DNA of 64,000 nucleotides, taken from contig OW204012.1 in assembly GCA_934047225.1 (NCBI GenBank), positions 8,618,001 through 8,682,000 of the forward strand, read 5' to 3'. Positions within the stretch are counted from its first letter, which is position 1; the number at the start of each line of letters is the position of its first letter. A program made the position numbers and the translations under genes. Of this stretch, positions 1 to 12,300 are shown in pieces. A model generated the notes under the pieces. It did not search any database and was not told the origin of the DNA. It was given only the letters and a program-made list of their open reading frames with translations. This DNA comes from Ypsolopha sequella (Eukaryota; Arthropoda; Insecta; Lepidoptera; Ypsolophidae).

Positions 1-118
1 CGTCCACTGCTGGACATAAGCCTTTCCAGGACTTTGCCACTCCCGGTGGTCATCCTGAAAGAATTGCCCATACTCAGGCGGGTTGGTGAGCGCGGTGCCG
101 GAACCCTCGCACCAGTGA
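1..118 (-). repeat. Family A repeat, partial (window edge)
   Basis: The 'CTGGACATAAGCC' family. In its sense orientation it ends with the conserved CTGGAAAGGCTTATGTCCAG block and a GATGGATGG-type tail. Only the 3' part lies in the window. Other copies are at 2641, 7151, 9418, 10911, 12266, 16649, 21392, 21769 and 51846. Confidence 0.8.
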
Positions 119-424
119 TTTTATTCATAAACAAAAACCCACAGCAAGTACATTCAGATTACTTGAACATGACATCATCTTATTGTGCCAATAACGGATT
201 TTATTATGCTAAACTAAACATACTTATTAAAAATTGGAACATAACAATTATAATACGATTAAATTACTTAAATGATTCGCAAAGAAGACTCCGTATTTAT
301 GATTCAAAGGTTTGTTATTATAAGTATGTTGAGTGTCGGGTGATTAGGGTGTATGTGTGTGCGCGTATCTCATCGTGTGTTGATAAAAACCACCTGAATG
401 GCGAAAATCTGTGCATGATGGAAC
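119..424. other. No gene recognised
   Basis: AT-rich sequence between a family A fragment and a LINE 3' end. Part may be the unrecognised upstream portion of that LINE. Confidence 0.4.
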
Positions 425-664
425 CGAGAACTTTGAAACAGTTCGACTGGAAGTCCTCGACGCTAAACGCTTACACCGCAAGACTCGCTCCAAGCCCACG
501 TATCTATACGTACAACTCGTATGGACAACTGCACTGTATTTCGTGTGACAGGATATTTCTGACGAAACTCGGATTTTCCAGCCACATCCGAGCTCATGCC
601 AGGAAACAATAAGGGTCGCCGTCGACGGATACGTCGAGCAGGACATCATCATCATCATCATCAT
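425..664 (+). mobile_element. LINE 3' end: C2H2-finger ORF tail plus (CAT)n
   Basis: The frame encodes EPRTLKQFDWKSSTLNAY and closes with LHCISCDRIF...SHIRAH, a classical C-X2-C-X12-H-X3-H finger, then the stop TAA at 610-612. A GC-rich 3' stretch and a (CAT)n run follow at about 644-664. The layout matches the fragment at 14770-15160, so both are read as 5'-truncated copies of related non-LTR elements whose ORF ends in a zinc finger. The clade is not assignable from this much sequence. Confidence 0.6.
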
Positions 665-1000
665 GATAAAAACAGAATGAATATGAGTATGGATAAAATA
701 ACCTATCTGGTGAATTATTGCCTAAACTGGCAACCCTGACAGTTGATTATCTAACGCGTTCACATAAAGCTACAATGCCCCTTACATACGTTACAGATAC
801 GGATCCCCGCGGGGAAGGGATATCTCTAATAAAGAGTCTAGTTATACTGGCTGGTTATGCTACTACTTGGTTGTTCGTATTTTTATGTTTTTGTACTTTG
901 CACTTAACTGTTTAAGTGTCTATAAAACTGGATATTTGTAAATTCACATTGTTTCTAGGATTCTTCTGCTGTTCAATTTAAGAAAAATAAATAGTTTTAA

Positions 1001-1315
1001 GCGGCGGTAGCTCAGGCGGTAAAACGTTGGCTTCTCAATCTGCAGACCCAGGTTCGATCCCCGGGCATGCACCAATGAGTTTTTCTGAATTTATGTGCAT
1101 AGTATTTCTATTACCTAATATTTACCACTTGCTGAACGGTGAAGGAAAACATCGTGAGAAAACCTGCATGCCCTAAAAAGTGTGCATTTGTGCTTGAACA
1201 ACGGCGAATCGTCGGTGAATCGCGGGTGTACCAAGTGTGGACTGTGACTTGCATTTCACAGTTCACAATCGGAAATACTTCTGACACCCCCGCGAGGATT
1301 CATGTCGTGACGATA
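1001..1315 (+). mobile_element. tRNA-headed SINE, copy 1
   Basis: The head resembles a tRNA with A-box TAGCTCAGGCGG and B-box GGTTCGATCCC. It is followed by the body ACCAATGAGTTTTTCTGAAT, GGTGAAGGAAAACATCGTGA and CATGTCGTGACGATA, a lepidopteran SINE arrangement. A second copy is at 33336-33650. The tRNA fold is degraded and this is not a functional tRNA. Confidence 0.8.
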
Positions 1316-1478
1316 CAAATAGTATGTATTGTAAATGATTCTTGTATGAAGAGAAGTTTTAACGATCTTGGTCATTACGCAAACTACTTAAGGGTCGGTT
1401 GCGCAAAACATGCTCTCGCGTTTGGATCAAAATAATTTTATTGGTTAGGGTGGATGGGGCAAAGCAATCTTCATACAA

Positions 1479-1783
1479 ACTTGTGGGAACTAATAACGAC
1501 GACAGAAGTATTATTATTTAATTATGTTACCTTTTTACACACGTTCCATCAACTTTACACCCGCGAATAATCAGTTTTTTTACAAACCAACTTTTTTTAG
1601 AATCTAATTTTGTTATTTAAAACTTTTTTAATCCGATGTATGAAAGTTTTAGATTAGACTGTTAAAACATTTTGTTTTTAAGAAAAACTGAATATTCGCG
1701 GGTGTAAAGTTGATGGAACGTGTGGAAAAAGGTAACAGAATTAAATAATAATACTTCTGTCGTCGTTATTGGTTCTCACAAGT
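1479..1783. mobile_element. Foldback (MITE-like) element
   Basis: The left arm 1479-1580 is nearly the exact inverse complement of 1681-1783; shared blocks include GTTCCATCAACTTTACACCC and GACGACAGAAGTATTATTAT. A loop of about 100 bp has no ORF. Confidence 0.75.
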
Positions 1784-2545
1784 ATTTTATAAAAACTACC
1801 TTGGACCACCCAAGTTGAACTACATTATGTATTTTTCAGATTTGACACAAGTATCACAATCATCGAGAAAAAAATCGGAAAGATCAGTAAAATCACGGAA
1901 AACGTCATTTGGAGATGGAACTAGTATGATTAGTCTACTGACCTAACTACAAAATAAAATATTTGTTTTATAGAGAAAAGAAATGAAAGTAACCTTTCCA
2001 GATTTTTTATTTATTTTCGTTATTTTAAAAGAAATACTAAAACATTCAACATTCTTCACGTTCAAAAAAAATTACGCAAAAAAATTTAAATGTTTGTGTA
2101 TTTCTTTTAAAACAACGAAAGGAAAAATATATTAAAATATGATTTATATACACACTAGTGTGAGGCGTAACGTCGTCGCGTAAACGTCTTCACTCGCCCA
2201 GATGAAGGCAGTCTAAATCTACTGAAACTGGTTGGCTTTCCCGATCATAACACGTATTGAGGTGAGCCGTTTTTATACATATAAATCATGAAATATCCTC
2301 AAGTGTCATTTAATTCTATAATATTAAAATATTATATGAATAAGGTACTGTAATACCTTAACGCTTAAAAAAAAAACAATTTGGAACAACATTTTTTTTC
2401 TTGATAATTAAATAAATTTATATTGCCTTTATCAGCTTGTTTCTTTTATTTTTGATATATAATTAAGTAGGTAAATATATGTATATAAATGAGACACCAT
2501 CCATCCATCCATCAGCCTAGTTCGTCCACTCCTTTTCAGGACTAA
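1784..2545. other. Non-coding AT-rich stretch
   Basis: No gene seen. It contains A/T runs and, at 2500-2543, a short tail piece of family A (CCATCCATCCATCCATCAGC). Confidence 0.4.
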
Positions 2546-2957
2546 CAATAACAATTTTAAATATTTTCAAAATATATTTCGGCTCAATTAAAATTGTTAG
2601 TTGTGTTGTGTCTATAATTATTAATTATATGTTTTTGGCAATCCATCCATCAGCCTAGTTCGTTCACAGCTGAACATAAGCGTTTCCAGGACTTTGCCAC
2701 TCCCGGCGGTCATCCTGGAAGAATTGCCCATACTCACACACGCTGAGCAGGCGGGTTGGTGAGCGCAGTGCCGGAACCCTCGCACCAGTGACACCGCTGC
2801 CCATCACCAGTCTATTCCATATAAGGCCCGGTTATTGGGGATGGATACACCGCCATCCATCGGTCCCAGGCATGGTGGGCCTCCTGGTTTTGTGCCTGTG
2901 AGCTGTCCTCTTACTCCCCCCCGAATTACTTCGTGGGGATCTCCAAGTAAGATGGTG
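2546..2957 (-). repeat. Family A copy with shared 95-bp flank (duplicated block 1)
   Basis: Positions 2641-2957 are family A on the minus strand. The preceding 2546-2640 (CAAAATATATTTCGG and TTATATGTTTTTGGCAATCC) is nearly identical to 7060-7150, which also precedes a family A copy, so the composite was duplicated or moved as a unit. Confidence 0.7.
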
Positions 2958-2965
2958 ACACAATG

Positions 2966-3180
2966 AGAGACAATTATTATAAAATATCATAATAGAGTCC
3001 AAGATATATTTCGGGCCCCACTGGGTCCGGCATCAGTTTCAGTAATAATGGTGATAGGATGACAGATATGGTATCTTACATCTGGTCGCTTGGTGCTCAT
3101 TACGGCCCTACACTGACTTACAGAGAGACCAATATCTTTGGTCGTTGCTTATCTGTCATCTCGTGAAAATAAAAGCCTTT
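2966..3180. repeat. Fragment of a 'TATTTCGGGCCCCACTGGG' dispersed repeat
   Basis: Contains AAGATATATTTCGGGCCCCA and GGTCGCTTGGTGC(T/C)CA blocks. Related text occurs at 5190-5220 and 36955-37005, suggesting a common dispersed element. No ORF. Confidence 0.45.
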
Positions 3181-3199
3181 TATAATACTTCATTAATAA

Positions 3200-3205
3200 T
3201 TTAAT
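3200..3205 (-). promoter_or_regulatory. Possible poly(A) signal (ATTAAA) of the synthetase gene
   Basis: ATTAAA on the minus strand about 50 bp past the stop codon, in AT-rich sequence. It is a plausible cleavage signal, but short A/T motifs are common here. Confidence 0.3.
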
Positions 3206-3253
3206 CTTAAAGTTATCCAGCACCATAACGCAATTGTCACATTAAAACTGTGA

Positions 3254-3379
3254 TCATAGTTTGCTTTTGCTATAGTGCAACATTTTCTTGAGTTCTCTTC
3301 TTAATATTTTACCGCTTGGGTTTTTAGGAATTTCTTCTATGAATCTGACTCCTCCTCTTAGGTGTTTCGGGTTTGACAA
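3254..3379 (-). CDS. Acyl-CoA synthetase exon 9 (codons 496-536 and stop), PTS1
   Basis: Acceptor TTTATTTTTCAG|TTGTCA. It encodes [18 protein letters not shown], then KNPSGK with catalytic Lys519, RRELKKML and the terminal tripeptide SKL before TGA at 3256-3254. It is too short and too differently framed to appear as a long ORF and was found by homology to the luciferase C-terminus. The acceptor directly abuts a 22-bp tandem repeat. Confidence 0.93.
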   Translation of the reverse strand: MSNPKHLRGGVRFIEEIPKNPSGKILRRELKKMLHYSKSKL

Positions 3380-6300
3380 CTGAAAAATAAAGATTGTATT
3401 GCAGAAAAATAAAGATTGTATTGCAGAAAAATAAAGATTGTATTGCAGAAAAATAAAGATTGTACTGCAGAAAAATAAAGATTGTATTGCAGAAAAATAA
3501 AGATTGTATTGCAGAAAAATAAAGATTGTATTGCAGAAAAATAAAGATTGTATTGCAGAAAAATAAAGATTGTATTGCAGAAAAATAAAGATTGTATTGC
3601 AGAAAAATAAAGATTGTATTGCAGAAAAATAAAGATTGTATTGCAGAAAAATAAAGATTGTATTGCAGAAAAATAAAGATTGTATTGCAGAAAAATAAAG
3701 ATTGTATTGCAGAAAAATAAAGATTGTATTGCAGAAAAATAAAGATTGTATTGCAGAAAAATAAAGATTGTATTGCAGAAAAATAAAGATTGTATTGCAG
3801 AAAAATAAAGATTGTATTGCAGAAACTCGTCATTTTCAAAGACATATCACAGCCAGGCCTGCACAAAAATGGTATGCATGTTACCACAGACTAAGTATTA
3901 CCACGTATAGACTAGCAGTTTCCATACATCAGTTTGTAGCCACAAAACAGGTGTAAAACTCTAACAAAATCTAGATGGCGTTGCTAAATCCTCTAACGAA
4001 CACGATGCTAAAAAAGACCGATTGGTGACGCTAGTGGCATAGCGATGTCACGTAACATGAAAATAATTCTCACTTCGATAATAATAAATGGCGCTGAACT
4101 AGAAAATGAAAAAGAAGACATTATTTTAATTTAAAAAACAATTCAAAGTGCATTCATAGAATTTTAAATAGTTACATGGTTGAACCGGGAATCGAACCCG
4201 CTACACGAGAAAAATTTATTAATTTTTATATTAAAAATGTTAAAATTACTATGTTATTAAGCAAAAAATAATCGTTATGATGAAGCCTTTCGATCGGTAT
4301 GATAAAGCTACAGGGTAATTTTTTTTCTTATGTAACGTGTTCGATTCTCGGTTCAACCATGTAACTATTTAAAAAATCTATGAATGCAGTTTAAATTGTT
4401 TTTAAAATTAAAATAATGACTTCTTTCAGTAAAATGTTCCATCTACAATATTTAAGATACTTTCCCTCCATGTGGCATAGCCGTGGGACGCCCTGTATAT
4501 ATGAAAAGATTTTGAAAACGTCCATAACACCAAAGACAAAAGAAAGCTTCGTTTTGTTCATAAGATTTCATTTTGAATTAATAAAAACAATAAAGTAGTA
4601 AATTTTTATTTTTTATTTTGGCAGGCAACACAATTCTACGAAGTACAGAGTTCGACAAGGCTCAATAAAGCTTAAGGATGGTCGTCATGACGCGACCAAC
4701 TCAGTAGTGGGCGTGGCCAAATGTCATGCTGTTTCATTTCGCTATAAGGTGCACGCTCCATGAAACTTGCGAAGACAATACAATCGTGGCGATTTCGTAG
4801 CCGGCGCAAAATTGAAAACTTGTTTCAGGAGAAACCACTTTTGGCAATACTGTGGAAGTTTTCAAGCATTATTCTTGGGTATTATTAATCTAAATTACAT
4901 TTTCAATGTTTGACTCGTATCTATCTTTTTGATATTATTTGTCGTTATTAAGATTATAATATTTATATATATTTAGGTTTTATATATATTTATTATTATT
5001 TACACATTTATATTTATATATATTTAAAAAACACTTTTAAAGAGATATATTTCGAACTATTGTTCGGCATCAGTCTTGTAAATAATTATATATATGTTTT
5101 TTGTTTTGTTTGTTTTGTTTCACCGCACGCATAATCAAATCTTTCACACCTCCACTGACCGAAATTCAACTACGAACCTGGGAAACTTCATACATATGGT
5201 CGCTTGGTGCCCACTACGGCCCCGGTTTGAACAAACAACGCTAAATCATTACACTAACCAGGTATCTATGGAAACAAGCACGAAAGGCCTCATAATTAAT
5301 GAATACTTTTTGACCATTTATTTTTTATTTTTATAATCCATCATTCTGTCTGTCAGGATATCTGTCAAAAAATTTTCTTATACATAATTATTTACAAGAC
5401 TGATGCCGAACAATAGTTCGAAATATATCTCTTTTTAAAGTGTTTTTTTAAATATATATAAATATAAATGTGTCAATAATAATAAATATATATAAAACCT
5501 AAATATATATAAATATTATAATTTTGATATTATTTATAATAATAAAATCACATTGGCTACACTTTTTGTAAAAAAAAAAACGTTAAATCTACGTATATAT
5601 ATTTTTTTTTATTTGCTGTTAATATATTACGCAAATTTCTCCGTTTTTAGTTTGACTTAAACATAGACCTCTTTCAGAGATAAGCTCGCCTTTTGCTTAA
5701 ACTGTAAGGTTACTGATACTCGTTTTATTCTTGTGTGCAATAAATTATTTTGAATTGAATTGAGATCTAGATAATGTTAATGGACTCAACCTAAAATATT
5801 ATAATAACATTCCGTAGACACCCCACACTACAATGTGGTTACAGCGTTTGTATGGAGGTTCGGGCGTGATGACGCCTTTTAATGACCCCCCCCCCCCCCG
5901 TTTGTCTGTTATTAGGCCGTCCGCTGCGTTAAGCGTGCGCCAGGCGCGGGTACTCGCGCGGTTTGTTTCATGCTTGTTTCATAGAGCAGCGCTGCGTGAG
6001 GCGGGTCGCCCGTCGCACGGTTCTCTATGAAAACAGCACGCCGTGCGGGCGCCCGCGTCGTGCACCCGCTTAACGCAGCGGACGGCCTTAGAGTTTCTTA
6101 TATGAAGTTTCTTATCACTACCCTGGTAATCTTCACATCACCAAATGTTAACTGGTAGAGAATGCTAATTAGCATTAAGTTCGCCTTTGTACATTGTAAA
6201 CTTATTTTGTGCAATAAAGAATTTACATACATACATACAGGCTACCTATTGGCACAAAATAATCACTTACAGAAGGTTTACTCCGGAAAACTAGCGAAAA

Positions 6301-9300
6301 CAGGCGCACGCACACAGACGCGTACGTACGACGATCTCGGTCAAAGTCGGTCGAATGCCAATACGAAATTCTGCCGAGATCATCATACGTACGCGTCTAT
6401 GCATGTGTGCGTCTGTTTTCGCTCGTTGTATGGACGCGGCCTTCTGTTAGTATCTATTTTGTGCTATTGGCGACGGCATAGCAAATATAATCCTCTACAA
6501 ATTGTGCATTCTTTTTATCTGTGTGAATGTCTATGTCGTAGCCATATCGTAGAATTGACCATTTCATGATCTGGTTGGCTATATCGTATTTCTATTAAAA
6601 TTAGGAGGGTCGCCTCGCTCCGCTTCGCTCCGCTTCGCTCCACTTCGCTTCGCTCGTCGTCGCACCTATTTTTGACTTTTGGTGAAAGATTTTTGATTTC
6701 ATACTTTACGATCTGCCCAACCAGATCATGAAATGGTCAATTCTACGATTTGCCCGTAAATCGTAAAGAATGAAATCGAAAATCTTTCACCAAAAGTCAA
6801 AAATAGGTGCGACGACGAGCGGAGCAAGGAGGAGCGTGTTAAGTTCACATGTAAATATATTTGGGAAGCGGAGCAAAGCGAGGCGACCGACCTTTCTAAC
6901 TTTTACAGAAATATGATCTGCCCAGACAAATCATGATATGCCCAATTCCACGATGTGCCGACGACATACATACTATATCATAAAATAGTATATTATATGT
7001 TATATGTTTTTGAAATAAGCTTTTCATTTAGTTTAATAATTTATAGACACTACAGAAATAACAATTTTAAATATTTTCAAAATATATTTCGGCCCAATTA
7101 AAATTGTTAGTTGTGTTGTGTCTATAATTATTAATTATATGTTTTTGGCAATCCATTCATCAGCCTAGTTTGTTCACAGCTGAACATAAGCCTTTCCAGG
7201 ACTTTGCCACTCCCGGCGGTCATCCTGGAAGAATTGCCCATACTCACACACGCTGGGCAGGCGGGTTGGTGAGCGCGGTGCCGGAACCCTCGCACCAGTG
7301 ATGCCGCTGCCCGTCACCAGTCTGTTCCATATAAGGCCCGGCTATTAGGGATGGATATACCGCCATCCATCGGTCCCAGGCATGGTGGGCCTCCTGGTTT
7401 TTTGCCTGTGAGCTGTCCTCTTACTCTCCTCCGAATTACTTCGAGGGGGTCTCCAAGTAAGATGGTGGTACCTCCACAGTCGAGCCCGGCATCAGCTCTA
7501 CCACCTTTTTGGCAATACATGTTTATTATTACATAATTATGTTGTTACCTTAGAAGCTATAAAAGCCTTAATTTCGTCTTCAGTGACATCATGTCCTGGC
7601 ATTTTGACCACAAATGCTGTAGGAAGCTCTCCAGACTCTTTGTTCGGAAGACCGATGACTCCCGCATCTCTGACAGCTGGGTGCTGCAGAAGTTCCGCTT
7701 CGATTTCTGCTGGTGCCACCTGGAATTTTGCAAAAACATTCTGTTTTTGAAGTAAACGTATAATAAACTAGTTTAAAGAGAATCCGTTGTGTGGTCTGAA
7801 TATCACAGTCCCATAGATTGGTAGTTTTTAGGGTTCCGTACCCAAAGGGTAACTAACGGAACCGTATTACTAAGACTCCGCTGTCCGTCTGTCACCATGC
7901 TGTATCTCATGAACCGTAATAGTTAGACAGTTGAAATTTTCACAGGTGATGTATTTCTGTTGCAGCTATAACAACATACTAAAAAACAGAATAAAATAAA
8001 TATTTAAGGGGGCTCCGTGACATACGTGATTTTTTTGCCGTTTATATAGTAATGGTAAGGAACTCTTCGTGCGCGAGTTCGACTGGCACTTGGCCGGTTT
8101 TTTTTTAATCACATTCAAATTTTTTATAACTTTTAATTTCATAAAGTGATCGCGTTCCATATGTATTGTTATTTAGTTTTAACGAAAATTAATACGTTGT
8201 TAACAAAATAGGGCCAAGGGTTTGGGCTGCGCATTGATAAGTCAGTCGGTGAGTGAGTTAGCACTCGTAGCACAGTGTTTAATCGTGCGCGACGCGACTT
8301 ATTTGAATCACAAGGGCGAGGAGCGTGAAACGATGTTATTGCGACTAAGGTGATATATCGTCCGTGCAAAGGTACTCGTTACTCCAGGCGGAAAGACCTG
8401 CAGTGTGAGAGGGACGGAATCGGGAAAAAATTACAAAAAGTCGGTTTTAAATTAATACAAAATTAACTAAAATAACCATGAAAATTTCCACAACCAGTAA
8501 TTTAGGCATTGTTAAAACCCATCTAAATAAATATTCTTGAAGTCTGTATGCTATCCCAATTTGTCAAAATATCAAAAAAAGTGTAAATTTAGATCTCATT
8601 TCAGTCATTATTTCTTTCGAGTGAAATTTCTCCAATCGCGTTTCCCCAACGAAATAATGTTTCCAAAAAAAAAATACTAATTTATTTAACTTGGGACTTC
8701 TTTTGGAAAGCATATAAATAACTTCAAAAAGTGTCGATTTTGACGGTATATCGTATGTCACGCTCCTCGCACCTGTGATTTAACTAATTCGTGTCGCGCG
8801 CGACGCCACTAGTTGAATCACAAGTGCAAGGAGCGTGACGTACTGTTTAATCGCAAAAACATCGTGTCACGCTCCTCGCACTTGTGATTCAACTAAGTCG
8901 TGTCGAGCGCGATTAAACACTATGCTACGAATGCTGGACTTCTCTAAAATGTATATGATAATACTAACCTGATATCCCTTATACTTGATCAGCTCTTTCA
9001 ATCTGTCAACAATGTAGAAGTACCCATCGTCATCATAATAGCCGATGTCGCCAGTTTTGAAAAAGCCTTCATCGTCGAAGTCATCCTTCGTGTCTTTACC
9101 AAGGTAGCCTTTCATGAGCATGGAACCTTTGGTGCAGATCTCACCGACCTGGTTGGGTCCTAAAGGTTTACGGGTTTCTACGTTGACGACCTGCAAAGCC
9201 ACAAAACATCGTCACCACATGATTGAATCCCCGAGGGGATTTCAAAAGCTTTGACGGCGGAAATAACACCCCTTAGCCAGCTTAGCTTCAAACCCCCCCT

Positions 9301-12300
9301 AATACATAATCGTTCCGCCGCCCATGTTCAGAAGTGTTAAACTGTAATTACCCAGCTCAGACCAGTTCTGAGACCTCAGTTGATACATGTCAAGACAAAT
9401 TAATTATATTTTTATTCCATCCATCCATCAGCCTAGTTCGTCCATTGCTGGACATAAGCCTTTCCAGGACTTTGCCACTCCCGGTGGTCATCCTGGAAGA
9501 ACTGCCCATACTCACACACACTGGGCAGGCGGGTTGGTGAGCCCGGTCCCGGAACCCTCGCACCAGTAACGCCCCTGCCCGTCACCAGTCTGTTCCATAT
9601 AAGACCCGGCTATGAGGGATGGATATACCGCCATCCATCGGTCCCAGGCATAGTGGGCCTCCTGTTTTTTGCCTGTGAGCTGTCCTCTTACTCTCCCCCG
9701 AATTACTTCGAGGGGGTCTCCAAGTAAGATAATGGTACCTCCACAGTCGAGCTTGGCATCAGCTCTACCACCTTCATATTTTTATTACGATCTCATAATA
9801 GTATTTTGTGCAATTGTGTCATTATGTCTACTTCTGTCCTGTTTTACAGAATACTTTATCTTCATTGAAAAACATGTTGGTATGTGATAATTGACGCCAA
9901 TAATTCAGTATAAGTGAGGTTAATAAAGCATGAGTTTGAAATTCAGTGCACAATTAGTCATGATCTTGACCAAACAAAGTTAAAACAGCATTTTAAGTTG
10001 GTTTTGAGAAGATCATGACTAATTGTGTATACAATTTCAAACTCTTGCTTTATAAACCTTACTAATACTGAACTATTGGCGTCAAATGACACAGACCAAA
10101 ATAATTTTCAATTTTAAATTTAGAAACAAGAAAAACAAAGTTATGTTATGCACTTTGCGCTAAGCTTACGTTTAACATTATTTTATTTTATTTTATTTAT
10201 TACACTTTTTGTACCTTTACAAACATAATTTACAACACATTTTCACATAAAAGACAGACATTGTGTACAAAGGCGGCACTTATTGCTAATAGCAATATCT
10301 TCTGGACGGCAATTCTGGCACATGCGACAATTTGCGAAGGCCAAAGGCGGGTGATTTTTAGAAGCTATTTGCACAGAAACGTATCAAGCTATTAAAATAA
10401 AACCCTTTTGCCCGGATTAATTTACATATTTTACATGTCTTTTAAGGAGTTAACTTATTGGTATTATCATCACACGGCATTTATTCTGCGATTAACGAAG
10501 TTGTATGAAACATAAAGCGTGTGAAAAATGTTGCGAGAATAGCCACCCAGGCAACCTTTTGCCAAATCATTATCAAGTTATATCTCTAATGGACAGACAC
10601 GAGGCTTGGCTGTAGCTTTCCGTATTTTAACGGAAAACAAACCGAGCGTTACCTTAGCAACGGCACCAGCGACCACAGGGCCGACACTCCCAGGCTTGGA
10701 TCCAGCTGGTCCATCTACAGCATCCGAGCTGATGGCAAGGGTCGCCTCTGTCAGACCGTACCCTTGCTGGATCGCTATGAGGTTAGGGAATCTGAAAGAC
10801 GGTGAAGGATATATTGGATATACTCAAATAACGAGACCACATCAAAAATCAAAAAATCAAATTCGATATCTATCGCTATCGGTTTTAATTTGAATTGAAA
10901 TTGTCGAATTATGGGCATTTCTTCCAGGGGAACCGCCAAGAGTGGCGAAATCTTGGAAAGGCCTATGTAAAGCAGTGGAAGAACCAGGCTGATGGATGGT
11001 TGGATGGATTTATAGCTCGTACCAGGGGTACTGATTGAGAATAATTATGCATCCATTACCTCTTCTTTACTTCATTAATAGTTTCAAGGTCAACAGGGGC
11101 GGCACCACAGTACATCATTATGATGGAGCTGACGTCATACTGATCCAGCATCTGTGTCTTTGCCAGCAGCACCAGAATCGGAGGCACTACTGCTGCTATT
11201 GTTGGCTGTAACAGAAAATGCATCATGACCTTCCAGCCAACCGGCCGTTATGTGTAGCTGCACATTCATAATATTGCCACAGATAATGGTATTGCCATCG
11301 AATACCGAAGGCCGAAAATTTAACATCGAACTCTAATCAAATCAAATCAAAATCAAATATTTTTAGGGTTCTTAGTACCTACAGTTCTTAGTACATCCTT
11401 GTAGTTTAAGCTCCCTATCTGTAAACATTTTGACGGCTATACCGCCGAAATAAGAACTAGCAAAAGGTAGTCATGCTGATGTCCGTTACACGCCATGTCT
11501 AGAAGTCGCCGACGCCACCTAGGCCCCTTTTTGTTTAGGTTTTCCAAGCCTATAAACAATTTGAGAAACCAAACTATGCTAAGTTGTAATTGTGACTCAC
11601 TCATCACAATAGGTTTACGCTTTCGGTAAATTTGATCGGAAAATATTACTCCGCCTTAGATCGTTATTTCCTACTTGCTTTAGGTAACAATGTTACTCGT
11701 TGGGAAGAAAAAAGCTGTCAACGTGTAACCTACTTTAATCCCAACGAGTTACACTCTTGTTATGGGGGTGTGACTCGTTGGGATAAAAAATAAAAGTTGT
11801 CCCATCGAGTAACAGTGTAACTGGTTGTGACATTTTATTATTTTTTGTTTTGGTGTAACTCGTTGGGACCAAAGGAAATATTGCGTCAGAAAATGTGGGG
11901 TATTGTCGAGTGCGACATAAAATTCCTCTATAACTACGTGCGATAGAGAGGAGATACGAGTATCACCGGTCAAAAATGTAGGACGAAATAGGACGGCATG
12001 TCTTAAATTGCGGGAGTAAAAAAGAGACTATTTGTGTGCAGGTGTGAGATGCACAACAACTTGTCTCTTTTTCGCTCCAGAAAATTAAGTCATGGCGTGC
12101 TACTTCCACGTGTGAATCGGGATTCGGGAAGATTCGCATTATCGTTGCTTGTTGCTTGTTGTTCCGTTTGTGAAGTTCTAATACTGTATGGCTAATACGA
12201 AATTAGTTCGTTGTGTATAGGTAACCTCTCTGTATTTTTAACTTCATTGGGTGTTAGGGTGCATATTCCATCCATCCATCCATCAGCCTAGTTCGTCCAC

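Noticed and set aside
344..664. Minus-strand ORF starting with a Met run
   Set aside because: Translation of the (CAT)n tail of the LINE fragment on the opposite strand.
1001..1075. Functional tRNA gene
   Set aside because: A- and B-boxes are present, but the arms do not pair and the SINE body follows; the same head recurs at 33336.
3383..3822. CRISPR-like array
   Set aside because: Units are contiguous with no spacers and the context is eukaryotic; it is a minisatellite.
3324..3887. 187-codon minus-strand ORF made of [20 protein letters not shown] repeats
   Set aside because: Created by the 22-bp satellite having a 66-nt superperiod; it overlaps the real final exon of the synthetase in another frame.
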